DNA from: Solicoccozyma terricola
Lineage: Eukaryota; Basidiomycota; Tremellomycetes; Filobasidiales; Piskurozymaceae
Length of the DNA: 64,000 nt
Reading direction: 5' to 3'
Assembly (NCBI GenBank): GCA_001600875.1
Contig: BCLD01000019.1
Span: 1-64,000 of the forward strand
This document shows positions 22,413 through 34,309 of the stretch, piece by piece (the first letter of the stretch is position 1; each line of letters starts with the position of its first letter). Under the pieces are notes generated by a model. It saw only the letters and a list, made by a program, of their open reading frames with translations, ran no database searches and had not been told where the DNA came from. The position numbers and the translations under genes were made by a program.

Positions 22413-24013
22413 ATGCTGCGAGGGATAGTGTCAGAGAACTCCTCGAACAGCCCCCATCCTCATAGGAGCCTGCAAACTACACCAGAAGATGGTTCGTCCC
22501 CCACACACAAAAGCGAAACGCCGATTGTGGATTCCACGCCGACCACCCAGTTCCCCTCCACCACCCACGAAATTCTCTACACTTTCATCATATGCATGGC
22601 CCAAATCATGGCATTGGCCTCTTTGATACAAGGCATCGTTCCCCTGCGGATCATAGCTGCCTCGTTCGGCGACACTACACCACACCACACCGCATTTCCT
22701 GGCTCGTGGCCTCCCTCCCCATCACCCTCGGCGCATTCATCATCGTGGGGGGTCGATTCGGCGATGTGTTTGGATACACGAGGGTACACATTCTTGCGTT
22801 CATATGGGCGGCGCTATGGTCATTCCTGGCTGGTATCAGCGTCTACACCTCATCTTCAATCTTCTTCGACGTTTGCCGAGGGATGCAGGGTCTTGGTGTC
22901 GCATTTGCGTTGCCTAATGCGTTGGCTATCTTGGAGCGGGGCAAACCGAGGTTGATGAAGAGAAATTTTCTTCTCGCACTCTTCGGAGCTTGTGCACCAA
23001 TCGGTGCGGTACTGGGAGGTTCATTCGCCGCCATGCTTGCTCAACTAGCTTGGTGGCCATGGGTTTTCTAGATTACAGCGATTGTCAATACTATTGTGGC
23101 GACACTTGCAACCTTCTACCTCCCCCGCATCCCACCTTCCTGTACTGCAGAAATGGGAGTGATGATGTGGCGCCTGGACGTTGTTGGATCTATTATCGCC
23201 GTCGTTGGCCTACTCTGCATCAACGTCTCCTTCAACGAACTGCCAGGTTGTCCTGGTCAACGCCTCATGTCTACATCTTGTTGATTATCGGCGTCCTCCT
23301 CCTCGCGGTATTCCCGTTGATCGAATCTCGAGTCAGTCATGCCATTGCCCCGTCCCTTCTTCTGACTCCGAGCGTCCTCCTCGTCCTCCTCTGTTTGATG
23401 TCCGGATGGGGAGCATTCGGGATTTGGAACTTTTACACCTTTCAATTTCTAACAGCACTACGGGGTGCAACCCTCCTCGTAGCAAGTGCACAATACGCCG
23501 CGGTCATCCCGTCGGCCCTCTGTACCAACGTCGTTGTCGCATTCGCGATGAAAAGGTATGGCGCGGGGTGGATCATGTTGACCGCAATGCTGGCGTTTGT
23601 TGCGGCGTCGGTGTTGATGGCAACGTCGCCAATACACCAGTCTTATTGGGCTCAGGTGTTTGTAAGTATGCTTTGCATTCCCGTGGGATTGTGAGTTTGC
23701 CCTTGTACTTTGATAATGTGGGCCCTGCGAACTGACGATGCCGCTCAGAGATCTGTCCTTTTCCGCCGCCGCCCGGACCATCAGTGCCGCTATGCCACCC
23801 GAGCAACGCGGGCTGGCTGCTTCTATCATCCTGTCCACCACAAACTACTCGATCTCGCTGTCCCTGGCTATTGCCGCGATGATCAGCAGTATTTACAACG
23901 ATCAGGGCATGAATCTACTAGCAGGCTATCGTGCTGCGTTTTATTACGCGATTGGATTGAGTGGATTGGGCGTTGCGGCAGCGATGGGCGTATGTCTGAC
24001 GGGAGCGACATAG
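22413..24013 (+). pseudogene. disrupted DHA2-type MFS transporter
   Basis: Sequence along this stretch matches a 14-helix MFS protein of the DHA2 branch that contains fungal low-affinity ammonium and aminotriazole-type transporters. Seen in order: YTFIICMAQIMALASL, IIVGGRFGDVFGYTRV (motif A-like), CRGMQGLGVAFALPN, FGACAPIGAVLGG, a second half with LLIIGVLLLAVFPL, and MPPEQRGLAASIILSTTNYS. The frame is broken three times: a shift within an ACACC-rich stretch near 22676-22700, a TAG at 23069-23071, and a shift near 23245. One ordinary intron remains at 23691-23748. Either this is a recent pseudogene or the draft has errors here; the three separate lesions make the first more likely. Confidence 0.75.
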
Positions 24014-24241
24014 CATCCGATCTGTTGTAGTAAAGAGCCCGTCGGCCGAGATTGTCATTATCCCTGCCGTCGGCGACGCCACCTGACAAAATATAAACAA
24101 ACTCCCACATCTAGATCTAAATACACAGCCAAACTTGCCGCAATTGGAGGCGGTGGTGAAGTCGAGCAGTTAGTCGATGGCACGGCACATATAATCGCCG
24201 CATTTGGGCGCCCTGTCTTGTCCAGACGGATATCGCCCACC
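24014..24241. promoter_or_regulatory. promoter region of AIM24 homologue
   Basis: A 228-bp gap between the broken MFS gene and the AIM24 start. No specific motif is assigned. Confidence 0.4.
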
Positions 24242-25619
24242 ATGAACTACCCACAGCAGCAACAATACCCAACTCAGATGGCTCCTCCCCCTCAGCAGTA
24301 CATGCAAGGACCGCCTCCAGCCTCGCCAGCTCTCACTCCGGATGGTGCCAAGTACATCGGCCAGCAGGAGACGTACATGCCCAGCGTGTTTGGCCCACAG
24401 GTCCCCAAGATCGAATCAGCCAATCCCAAGGGTACATGGGCAACGTCTTGGTGACTGCACAAGCTAACGCCCCAATTTACAGGGATCATTACATGCGGAG
24501 ATCTGTCCTTGACAATTGACGGATCTCTGGTCCCTGTCGTCGACGTGATGCTCGGCCAGCAGCTGGGAATTTATTTTGAGCATCATATTTTGTTATGGAA
24601 AGGGCCAGGTGAGGAAGTCGCAAAATTCATCACCCCAAGCAAAGTGAGAAACCATCCCTTTTCTACGTCAGAAATCAGCGTCCGTTTCTCCTCGATGGCC
24701 GGCGCAATCAAGCGGTTCTTTGCTGGCATGCAAATCTTCCAGACCGAAGCGTACGGGCCTGGGAATATCGCATTCAGTCGTGATTCGGTCGGACAAATAT
24801 CGTGCTTGCGATTGCAACCGGGTCAAACGGTGGAAGTTAGGGAACATCAGGTGGGTGGGTGGCGGGGTAGGGGTTGGGCCGGTGGGGTCCGGTGCTTGAC
24901 AACTCCTCTGCCGTCAGTTCGTACTCGCCACGTCGAATGTTTCCTACTCGGTCACAGTCTTTCAAGGGGTTGGAAATATGCTATTCAGTCGGACTGGTCT
25001 AGTGAGCGACCCTCTTGTCGTAATGCCCACGCGCCAGCTCACATTCCCTTGCCCTCAGTTCATCGACACATTTACATGCCAAGGACCACATGATGGCCTT
25101 GTCTTGCTCCACGGCTACGGCAACGTCTTTGAACGGAACCTTCAACCTGGTGAATCTCTCGACATTGAACCGGGAGCCTGGCTGTGGAAGGACCCATCCG
25201 TATCCATGCAGACGATCAACATCCTCCAATCGCAAGGATCAGGAAGGACTTCCAATATGATGAGTGGGATGAGTGGCAAGTTTGGTGGAAAGAGCGGGGG
25301 AGGGTTCTTCAGCAAGGTGAGTTTGTGCCCAACCGCTGATTCCGCATACCTGACGCGAGCGCAAAACGTATCAAAGCTTGAAAGTGCAGTCGGAAACATG
25401 GTTTCGGGTGGTGGATCTCTCTTCATGAACCGCGTCACCGGTCCTGGACGTGTTGGTTTGCAGTCAATGACGTGAGTGGCATGTAAATGCTCATCCGGGC
25501 ACTGGCCTAATTCGACAACTCGTTTGTTTGAAAATAGTTATCACCCGCCGCAAGCGGAAGGTCAACCACAGGCCGGTGGATCTTCGAATCTTGGTGGATT
25601 CATGAACGCCCTGGGTTGA
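24242..25619 (+). CDS. AIM24: AIM24-family mitochondrial biogenesis protein
   Basis: Yeast AIM24 is a mitochondrial inner-membrane protein linked to MICOS; the family (Pfam AIM24) is a double-layered beta structure. Exons: 24242-24431, 24483-24850, 24918-25001, 25059-25471 and 25538-25619, giving 378 aa. The fourth may be split again by a short 25317-25376 intron that is also open in frame; if spliced, 358 aa. A Pro/Gln-rich N-terminus is followed by the AIM24 core with FEHHILLWKGPG, RFFAGMQIFQTEAYGPGNIAF, LQPGQTVEV, IDTFTCQGPHDGLVLLHGYG and the Gly/Ser-rich tail with GPGRVGLQSM. The start at 24242 follows CACC. No clear mitochondrial presequence is visible, so location is inferred from the family only. 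Confidence 0.9.
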
Positions 25620-25937
25620 GAGATACACGCTGGTTTCGTCGCATAATCATTCCCAACACTCTGATAAGTTTCTGCTTCGCTTCGCTGTCAATTTAGTGAC
25701 CTTCAATTTGGTACTGCGCCGCCTGTGTATGCTGCGGCTAGCTTTTACCATTTCAATATGCCACTGTTCGGTGGTGAAAGATATGATAATTGTGATTATA
25801 ATAATACGAAGAACGTATATAAAAAATGGATCTGCCATCAGGACGGCAACGTCGCCGTCTTCCCGTTTGACAGCTTGATTATATGGCACTCTACCGTCGC
25901 AGACAGCCAATGCAGGAAGACGGCCCCGCGGGGGAGC
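25620..25937. other. convergent intergenic region, 318 bp
   Basis: AT-richer 3' region shared by AIM24 and the MARVEL-like gene. ATTATAATAATA near 25795 and ATATAAAA near 25817 may be polyadenylation-related; no gene is seen. Confidence 0.5.
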
Positions 25938-26780
25938 CTAGTGCTCGACCACACCCTTCTCTGGATCGGATTCGTAGATCTCCGATCGTTTGGTTGTGAA
26001 TTCATACGTATCAGCAATGACCCAGAAAAGACCGATGATAGAGAGACCGACTAGTGGTGGTAGGCAATCTCAGTTTCTTCAACTCGAAAAGGTAGGCGAC
26101 ACGAAAATGACTCACACATTGTCCAGGCAAGAGCGCTGATGCCAGTTATCCTAGTGCATTGACCGACGAACCGTTGGAATTGAGCTGGGAAAGCGTCGAC
26201 CGGTTTACCGCATTGCAGACCGTGTCCGAATGGCTGGTGGGAAGGTATGGGTAACATGTGGGCGTCAATAATTTCCACCCGCAAAGCAGGCTACGGGGAG
26301 ACGGACGGCAACGCACAGTACTGTAGAGAATGCCAGCTCCGGTTCCCCAAAACACGCCAAACGCCTGTATGGGTGAAATAGTCAACATCGGCTCTCCCGT
26401 CGCAAACCAACCACCTTGCGACTCACAACAAAGATCACGCTCATCATTTTGAGAGGCACCCATGCATGGAAGATGCCGAAAATCAGCCCGATGATCGAGG
26501 TGAACAAGAGTAGTCCGAGGGAATGGTAGTATTCAGCGGAAGGGTAATTAGACGCAAATCTTCCGAATTTGGTGATTTGTTGGGATACCAGACCCAGGGC
26601 CGCGATGTCGACACATATCCAGAAGATAAAGAAGGTGAAAAAGAGGATTTGACGGGTGGTGGAGAGGAACCCGAATCGTCGTGAAAATTTGGAGGTGCTG
26701 GTGGTGGTGGTGGCTTCTGTGTGGCGGTCAGACCTGGGTGTTTCCGCGTGATGGGAAACCTCGGACTGCTCACCAGGCAT
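25938..26780 (-). CDS. four-helix MARVEL-like membrane protein
   Basis: Exons 26427-26780, 26317-26364, 26116-26233, 25938-26050 give 210 aa in frame. Four hydrophobic helices with MARVEL-like spacing are visible: around QILFFTFFIFWICVDIAALG, YYHSLGLLLFTSIIGLIFGI, FGVFWGTGAGILYS and the last spanning the exon 3/4 junction (SALAWTM then GLSIIGLFWVIADTY). A conserved loop with CGKPVDAFPAQF and QCTRI sits before helix 4, as in fungal proteins of this type. Start ATG 26780 is followed by a possible 57-nt in-frame intron, so the first 20 residues are uncertain. Probably plasma membrane or secretory pathway; function unknown. Confidence 0.8.
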
Positions 26781-27389
26781 TGCGATGATCTTGTTAGCGA
26801 TGAACTTTTCTTGAATACAACAGCGCAAACATCGACCACTACTGACTCCGTCGTATATGTAGTCATTTGACACGGGGGAGCTACGTATGCCTTTTTTGAT
26901 TCGGAAGGGAGAAGAAAAAAGAAAGGCAAAGAAAGAGAGAAGACGGCTTTGGCTTGATTACCTGATACAAGACGACGACGTCGACCAGGAACCAATTCCG
27001 GACGGTTCCGCGGCCGTGACTAACCTGATCCGCGGTTTCCACGTGGTTCGGCCGTCACGTGCGCGGTGGCGGTGGCGAAAAAGAAAAAAGGACACCCCTA
27101 GACCGAATCACAAGGTCGCATCGTTGGCGTAGGTCGGCTCGGCACACGCAAGCGGATATCCGGCAGCGTACGAGCGTGCCGTGGTGATATTCTGGCGAGT
27201 GCAGCGACATGCAGAGATTGGCTGGGATATTGAGCGGCGACGGGGCGACCCATTTGGTTGGAAGGTCGACACCGTGGGATGAATCCGGGCGGTGGATGAT
27301 TGTTCATCATGTGACGTGACGAAGCAGACAACTATTTACATCCACCCCTCCCTCACACACATCCCACATACATCCCGCCGCAATCAATC
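26781..27389. other. divergent intergenic region
   Basis: These 609 bp lie between the MARVEL-like gene and a small gene. Contains ACGTG words (27038-27060), CG-rich blocks, and an A-rich purine stretch at about 26905-26935. No gene is assigned. Confidence 0.5.
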
Positions 27390-27626
27390 ATGGACTACCC
27401 TCACCAGGACTGTCATCCTTCACCTCCACCACCAGCCCCGCCCGTCAGACTTCCCAACCAGACCCTTGCAGAACATCATTACGAGTTGTTGGATTGGAGT
27501 GCAAAGTTTCTTTATTGGCAAGCTACTCGGTCACAAGTTGGGAATGCGGCCGAGGTAGGGGGTGCCAATGTCATGCAGGCGTTGAATCGCATCGAGACAA
27601 AGTTGGATCGCGTGTTGGCAAAGTGA
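27390..27626 (+). CDS. small 78-aa protein
   Basis: An intronless frame with a good start context (CAATCATGG). A Pro-rich N-terminus (MDYPHQDCHPSPPPPAPP) is followed by a predicted helical part with HHYELLDWSAKFLYWQATR and a C-terminal heptad-like segment (NVMQALNRIETKLDRVLAK) compatible with a short coiled coil. The amphipathic end argues for a real protein. Family not recognised. Confidence 0.5.
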   Translation: MDYPHQDCHPSPPPPAPPVRLPNQTLAEHHYELLDWSAKFLYWQATRSQVGNAAEVGGANVMQALNRIETKLDRVLAK

Positions 27627-28301
27627 GCAATGCGGTGATAGTGGGTGGTGGGGAACGTTGTCGACATACGAACCGATCATAAACCTAGCAGTCACAACGA
27701 CGAACAAATCTTCTCATGAACATCGTATCGTGTACAAGGGAAGAAGTTGGGGGTTCGAGGCGGGAACAATTTGAGCAGTCGTTTGGAAGAAACCATACGA
27801 GTCAAGACTCGGCCACTTTAAGCTTGCATATCACTGGAAGAGGTGGACAGAAGTAGGCGTTTGGGTCAATATTAATTGCCAATTTCAGACCTCTGCCCAT
27901 TCGTCGTTCTACATTCGCAGAGTCTCTCGGCGACCATATACACCTGATTTTTTCTTTCTTTTTCTTTGCATCACAACTACGTCGCTCGTCCCGTGCTCCT
28001 CCGTGCTCTTTCCTGTTCTCGTACTCGCGTGCATTCCAGGATAACGAAGGCCGCTGGTGGACGATTTGTGAATGATGAGAACGAGACATGACCCATCAAC
28101 AAAAGATTCTCAATATCAAAACCGGCGGAAAGTCAAACGTTGGATTGTAGTAATGATGCGAGTTAAACCCAGATCCAGAGCAGCGAATCGGTGGTGTTAA
28201 AGTTCTACCTTGTCATACAACCGAGCAAAAATCATGGATGACTTTTCCCGTACCCNNCCCCCCCCCCCCCCCCCTTTCTTTTCAGCCCACACCTCCATTT
28301 A
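27627..28301. other. intergenic with ambiguous bases and poly-C run
   Basis: A 675-bp convergent region. A C run interrupted by two N lies at about 28254-28274, then CTTTCTTTTCAG. On the plus strand this looks like an intron end, but no plus-strand exon follows; it is 3' to the minus-strand gene that starts at 28876. The N mark an assembly gap or unresolved homopolymer. Confidence 0.5.
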
Positions 28302-28876
28302 TCAGTGATCTCCCCTGGTGCTCGCATACTTGTCACGCAAATCCTCCAACCCTCCAACCCCTGATTCCCAATCCTTGCTCTCTGCTCGTCTCCAAGAACT
28401 CAAATCGTGGTCTTCTAATCCATCGATGGGGGGTGGTGCGACGTAGAGACCTGATTTGGATTGTGCAATTGGCATGGTGGGGGACGTATGGGTAGGTGAG
28501 AGGGAGGAAAGGAGTTGGTGTGTGGAAAGCAGAGTGAGAAGTGTCGATGATGCTGTGTGGGGTTCGGGACGCTTTCAAGAGACTGTTCGGTTCCCAGCCA
28601 GCGAACGCCAAGCCGCAACTCACTGAAAAAGGTGAGAAATAGAATATTCCTGCGTATCAACGGATTAAACTTGTAAACACCCCAAGCTGAAGACCAGAGA
28701 TGTATGATCAGTAGGTCAAGTATAGCAGACGCGACCACAGCAAGGTCCTGGAACGCACTGAACAAGCCACCACCTCCAAACCCAGAGAGGATGCCGATGG
28801 ACGTGATCTGCCTGTGCCTCGCAGTATAATCCTTAAGCGACATGATGCGCTCCGACAGCGGGTCGTGAGCAGACAT
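28302..28876 (-). CDS. small membrane protein of unknown function
   Basis: Two exons, 28624-28876 and 28302-28450, give 133 aa in frame. The N-terminal half has two hydrophobic stretches: a Gly-rich one (SIGILSGFGGGGLFSAF) and a longer one (AVVASAILDLLIIHLW). The C-terminal half is soluble and charged, ending DLRDKYASTRGDH. The intron has a GTGAGT donor and a CAG acceptor, and its removal restores a frame that ends neatly. I do not recognise the family. Starts 167 bp from the divergent deubiquitinase gene. Confidence 0.65.
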
Positions 28877-29043
28877 GGTGGGATGGTGGATGGGTGGATG
28901 GGTGGATGCAATGGAGCAGAGGTTGTCGGATATGAGATCGGCCGGATGACGTCATCACACGAATTATCTTCCAACCGACATCCAGGGTTCCTTCCACTTT
29001 TGACATGTCCAAACATCCTCTTCCCACTCATCCCCCACCCATC

Positions 29044-30998
29044 ATGTCCTCTCACAACCCGTATGCCTCGCGGCCACGCACCATACAGGAGCTGGCAGAC
29101 AGAGCAGAGCAGGGTATACAGTGGAGTGATCGGTACGGGCTGAAGATGTGGGTGCGAATGCAATCAGTCGAATGCCAACGCACCGCACGCATACTCACCC
29201 GCTCTTGCCCTCCAGATGGCTCAAGTCAGCATTATCTCTCGTTCGTACAGCAGAGCAGCTCGAGCAGGAGCGTGATGTAGAGGGTGCTTTCGTATTGATA
29301 GCTAGGGCTGCGACGTGAGTCGGTTCTCCTGTTCGCTCACAACTACCTCTGCTTGATCTCGTGCGCTTCGTTTCTTAACAGCGTCATCCTCGAGAAGCTT
29401 CCAACTCACCCTGACTTTGCAAAGTCATTATCGCCCGTCGAGAAAGCCAATCTACGGCATGTGAGTGTATCCATACCACATCGTCCACATCCGCCTAGGC
29501 CATGTAGGATCCTTTGTCTGATTAATCCTCGCATTACCAATCAGAACGGCGAGCAATACCTCAACTCATTAAGCCGACTCAAACTCCTCCTGTTGAAACG
29601 CTTCGATGATTGGCATAAGAAACACCCGGAATGGTCGATCGAAGGTGAAAAGGAGTTGTTGAAGGCGGGGGACGTAAAAGCCGGTCACGGTCCCGTGGGT
29701 ACCTCCGCAGCGGCTGCTTCTTCCACGACCTCACTTGGCTCGGCGGGAACGATCGATAGACCATCCTCTTCTTTGTCGATCACGACACCGGTGCCAAGAA
29801 GAGAGAAGAATACGGTACATTGGGAAACTTCCGAACCGAGATACTCTCGAGATAGATCACGGTCGGACGTTACCACTGTTGTACCGCCCACCACTGCTGG
29901 GCCATCCACCGAGATGGCAAGGCTGGAAGATGTTTTCACGCGGATGAGGACTTTTACAGATTCATATCGTGGAAATGATTCATCCGGATGGCAGGGTGGA
30001 CTGACGTACCAGAACGCTAATCCTATATCGTACGCCCCAATCTCATACCCAACTCTGACCACGGGACATCGGCATGCGGAGCCGTATATACCTACCTACC
30101 CTCAACATTACGATGATGGAAGGTCGTATCAGGCGACACCACCACCACCTCTCCCACGTCCTCCGCAGTTGCACGCGCGATTACATGGAGAGCCTTCGTT
30201 CCCGCCAATACCGACTGGCGTTGGTAATTATTACAGAACGCAGAGTAGGGAAGTTTCCTCTACTCCCGTGCTGAAACCTCGAGCCTCTAAACCTCGCTCT
30301 GGCCTCCGGCGACTTCTCATTCCCGCCTCGATTCTCTCCACTTTTCTTGATATCGCACGACCCCAAACCTCCCGGAAGATTGAAACCTGTGCTCTCCTAC
30401 TCGGAACGTCTCGAGAACGTGGGTCACTCGATCACGAGGAACTCGTTGTGGAGGTTTTGTTGGTACCCAAGCAGAAGGGTGGGAGTGATACGTGTCAGAT
30501 GGAGGAGGAGGAGATGGTGGTGGAGGTGCAGTTGGAACGAGGGTTGATTGCGCTTGGATGGGTGGGTGGGGGTCGGAGGTTTGCGCGGCAAAGAGACATC
30601 CGAGTACTGACATGGCGGCATCGCAGATTCACACACACCCGACGCAATCCTGTTTCATGTCATCGATGGACCTGCATACACACTCTGCGTATCAACAAAC
30701 GCTACCCGAGGCTGTTGCGATCGTTTGTGCACCGACGAGTGATCCGTCGTGAGTGCTGTTCTGGTCGGCCCCAAACTTGCCCCGTTCCTGAAATCGCCTC
30801 TCCCCGGGGGGGAGCAGATATGGAATCTTCCGCCTTACAGAACCAACCGGCTTGTCCACCATTATCAAATGCAAACGCTCGGCTTTATTCCACGAGCATC
30901 CAGATGTCAAGGGCGGTATATACACGGATGCGGATGGTGGACATGTAAAGTTGACGGGTGGAGGTGGAGTGGAGGTGATTGATTTGCGAAGGAGATGA
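29044..30998 (+). CDS. AMSH/Sst2-type JAMM deubiquitinase
   Basis: A zinc-dependent, K63-specific endosomal deubiquitinase by homology to human AMSH/STAMBP and fission-yeast Sst2. Exons 29044-29147, 29216-29314, 29382-29460, 29545-30561, 30627-30748, 30818-30998 give 533 aa in frame. N-terminal USP8-dimer/MIT-like region with [25 protein letters not shown] and [14 protein letters not shown]; a long Ser/Pro/Thr-rich linker; then the JAMM domain: [42 protein letters not shown] (the zinc ligands HxH), [11 protein letters not shown]. The intron between GW and IHTHP falls inside the catalytic motif. Acts on cargo at ESCRT-0 in the endosome, by family knowledge. Confidence 0.95.
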
Positions 30999-31363
30999 GG
31001 GGTTGGGGGGGGGGGGGGTGTTGATGGAAGAGGAAGCGAGGAGGATAGATATCGACTACCGACGACCCAACCGCCCGTCCAGCAGGATGTACACCTAGAC
31101 AGTTCCGCACGGAGGATGTAATGTATAGTGCCCACCTCACGAATTCGCCACCGAACGATTACGTCATCACTCGTCAACATCCTCGTTCCAGGGATATGTA
31201 TATCACCAATCACCACCATCAGTCCCAGTCTCCACCATCCATCTAGCCATCGACAACACAGCCTGCCGAGACGACCCATCCATCCTGCCAGCCAGAACAC
31301 TCACTTGCAAATTTCCAATCGACTCACCGCCCACCTCCCGCCCCCCCGCCCCGCCCCCCCGCA
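30999..31363. other. intergenic with G and C runs
   Basis: Between the deubiquitinase and ATG7. It holds a G run at 31006-31018 just after the stop codon and a C-rich block at about 31334-31360 just before the ATG7 start. Confidence 0.5.
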
Positions 31364-34110
31364 ATGCCGCTCATCCAATTCTCACCCCTCCAGTCCTCCC
31401 CATCCCCATCCTTCTGGTCCTCCCTATCCGCTCTCAAACTCGACAAGATGAAGCTCGATGACACGGAGAGAGAAGTGAATGGACTGGTCATCGAAGGCAA
31501 ATCCGTCGTTGACCGTTCTAGACATGTCGCGAGCGTATCAATAGGCGAGGCACCTAAAGGACCGGGAAATGATGGTTCAGACGACGCTGTTTTTGTAGGT
31601 GGAAGTCTGGTGGTCGATGGTGATGCACTCGAGGCGGATCAGAATGGACAGAGAAAGTGAGTCTGTCGTAATCTACCCGAAGGCTACCTGGTAAACGGCG
31701 ACGTTGAGATTGGAACGGTATGGTTCCCCGACAGAGTCGGTGAAGGGGAGTTAAACAAAACAAAAAAAGCCTTGATCCCACCAAGTCTCCTACAAACTAC
31801 TGACGAATCACTTCCATATCTCTCCTTTATATATTCAAAAGACCATCATCCTCTACATCCCTCACGGGGACATTCAAGAACTTTAACACGCTCGAAGAGT
31901 TCAAAGGAGTGGACGTCAAGAAGGAGATGTTTGCCAAGGTGGTCGACAAGGTACATAGGACGTGTCTCCAAGTTACCTTGACATCCTATTCACTTTCCCA
32001 CAATATCCAGATCCTCCACTCATTCACCGACCCCCAATCCACTCCTCTCTTCAACCCTTTCCTCTTGTTAACATTCTCGGACCTCAAGACGTATAAATTC
32101 CATTATTGGTTTGCTTTCCCCGCGTTGGTTTCCGACCCAAGCTGGGAATACCTAGATGACGGAGGTATGGAGGTGTATGAAGGCGAGGCGAAATCGTTGG
32201 TGGACTTGAAAGATAGGACGGGGTTAAGAGGTGAAGGATTTCTCCTCAAAGGTGCCGGGTCGCAACAAGTAGCTGGGGAGATCAAACATTGGACGATGTT
32301 TTTCGAGGGTATTCCGGAGAATGAGGTGTGTAGGCCATCCAACTACCGTTCACTAGTTTATTCACAACGTCCATCCATCCTCCAGCGCACATTAGTCCTC
32401 CACGACCCTTCAACAGTCGCCACAACCCCTTCCTGGCTCGTTCGTAACATTCTCTACTACCTCTCGACTCAACACGGGGTTCGACGCCTTCGTGTGATCC
32501 TACTGCGAGATGGCCTAAACGCCAGTCGGGTATTCGAAGCGGTACTACCCGGGCATCCATCGGCAGATAAGCCAAAGGCGGTTGGATGGGAGAGGAATCA
32601 GAGGGGTGTCTTGGCTAGTAGAGTCGCCGATCTGGGAGCAACAATGGATCCAAAGAGGCGAGTCTAGTCTTTGATGCGCGGGATATACCGATTCTTACAA
32701 GTCCACTCCACGCACCTCAAGACTGGCGGATCAGGCGGTCGATCTCAATCTCAAACTCATAAAGTGGCGTATCCTACCATCAATCGACCTAGAGAAAATT
32801 AGTGGCACCCGTTGTTTGCTGTTGGGAGCGGGGACTTTGGGTTGCTATGTCGCCAGGTGCTTGATGGTGCGTTCTGTTCAGAGTATAACACGTATAATTG
32901 GTCATAACCTGTTTGATCGTCCCAGGGCTGGGGTGTCCGCAAGATCACCTTTGTCGATTCGGCCAAGGTCTCCTTTTCAAATCCGGTCAGACAACCGTTA
33001 TTCGAATTCGAAGATTGCTTGGGCGGTGGCAAAGCAAAGGCGCAATGCGCAGCTGACAGTTTGAAGAGAATCTTTCCTGGTGTGGTGAGTCTTTCGCCGG
33101 CGGTACATCGAACTGCGTGACCGACGTAACGCCTACAGAATGCCACTGGTATCGATCTCTCGATCCCTATGCCTGGTCACCCTGTCTCTCAAACCGACGA
33201 GGCAGCCACTGAAGCCTCCATTAACACTCTCACGGAGCTCATACGCTCCCACGACGCCGTTTTCCTGCTCATGGATTCGCGAGAGTCACGGTGGTTGCCG
33301 ACGGTGATCGGAGCGGCCGAGAACAAGATTGTCATCAACGCAGCACTCGGATTCGACAGCTGGTTGGTGATGCGGCACGGAGCTGGGCCGTCGGCGGAGG
33401 ATGACGAGGCGAGGGAGGCTGGGACGACAAAGGGAAGGAGGTTGGGTTGTTACTATTGCAATGACATTGTTGCACCGGCAGATGTGAGTGTGCGAGGAGG
33501 TGGATTTGAGTCTACCAAGCTGATCGTGCTACGCACCAGTCTCTCACCGATCGTACCCTCGATCAAATGTGCACTGTCACTCGGCCTGGAATTGCACCGA
33601 TTGCAGCAGCCTCAGCGGTCGAGCTGCTCATCTCGCTGATACAGCATCCGATGGGGTGGGTATGGCTGCAGTTTACGTGATTGGACATGGACTGACATTG
33701 TGAAGTTTTTTTCTCAGCATTCGTGCCCCAGCAGAAACAGCAGACACTGCGACACACAAAGGTGATTCCGGATCACCCCTTGGTCTTGTTCCACACCAAA
33801 TGCGTGCCTTTCTCGGCCAATGGCGGACCATGCTCATCGAGGGTGCTGCCTATGACCGGTGTACGGGATGTAGCAAGACTGTGGGTGTCATGCGAGGAGG
33901 TATTTTAACGTGACGAACTGATCGTGTGTTTCTCACTTTTTCCAGGTCGTCGACGCATACCAATCCGGCGGATTTCCTCTCCTCCTGCGGGCCTTGAACG
34001 AGTCTGATTTTCTGGAAAAGCTGACCGGGTTGGATAAACTGTACGAGGAAGGGGAGGCTGTGTTGGAGGCGGTGGATTGGGATGAGAGCGAGAATGAGGG
34101 CTCGATATGA
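31364..34110 (+). CDS. ATG7: Atg7, E1-like autophagy enzyme
   Basis: E1-like enzyme that activates Atg8 and Atg12 and passes them to Atg3 and Atg10. Exons: 31364-31656, 31842-31950, 32011-32325, 32386-32657, 32722-32866, 32926-33084, 33139-33483, 33540-33655, 33718-33880, 33946-34110, giving 693 aa in frame. Landmarks: [12 protein letters not shown] and [19 protein letters not shown] in the N-terminal domain; the ATP-binding [13 protein letters not shown] with [28 protein letters not shown]; catalytic Cys in [17 protein letters not shown]-terminal [15 protein letters not shown]. The intron 32658-32721 has a GC donor (GCGAGT), needed to keep the frame. The first intron is long (185 nt) and ends in AAAAG. 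Confidence 0.96.
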
Positions 34111-34309
34111 GCTAATGTGGGGTCGGGAACTCGGTGGATGTTGTAAAATGAAACGCTAGATGTTTGTTCTTGCATGCATGGATTGTTGTGCCAGCGGTTT
34201 TGATTTTGATTTCCATGCAACATTGCTCCGCACGTTAGCCCGCCGGCAATGACTAGTACATGTACAACTAGCTCCCTCCCGAGGGGGGGTGCCCACCAAC
34301 CGGTCTGCG

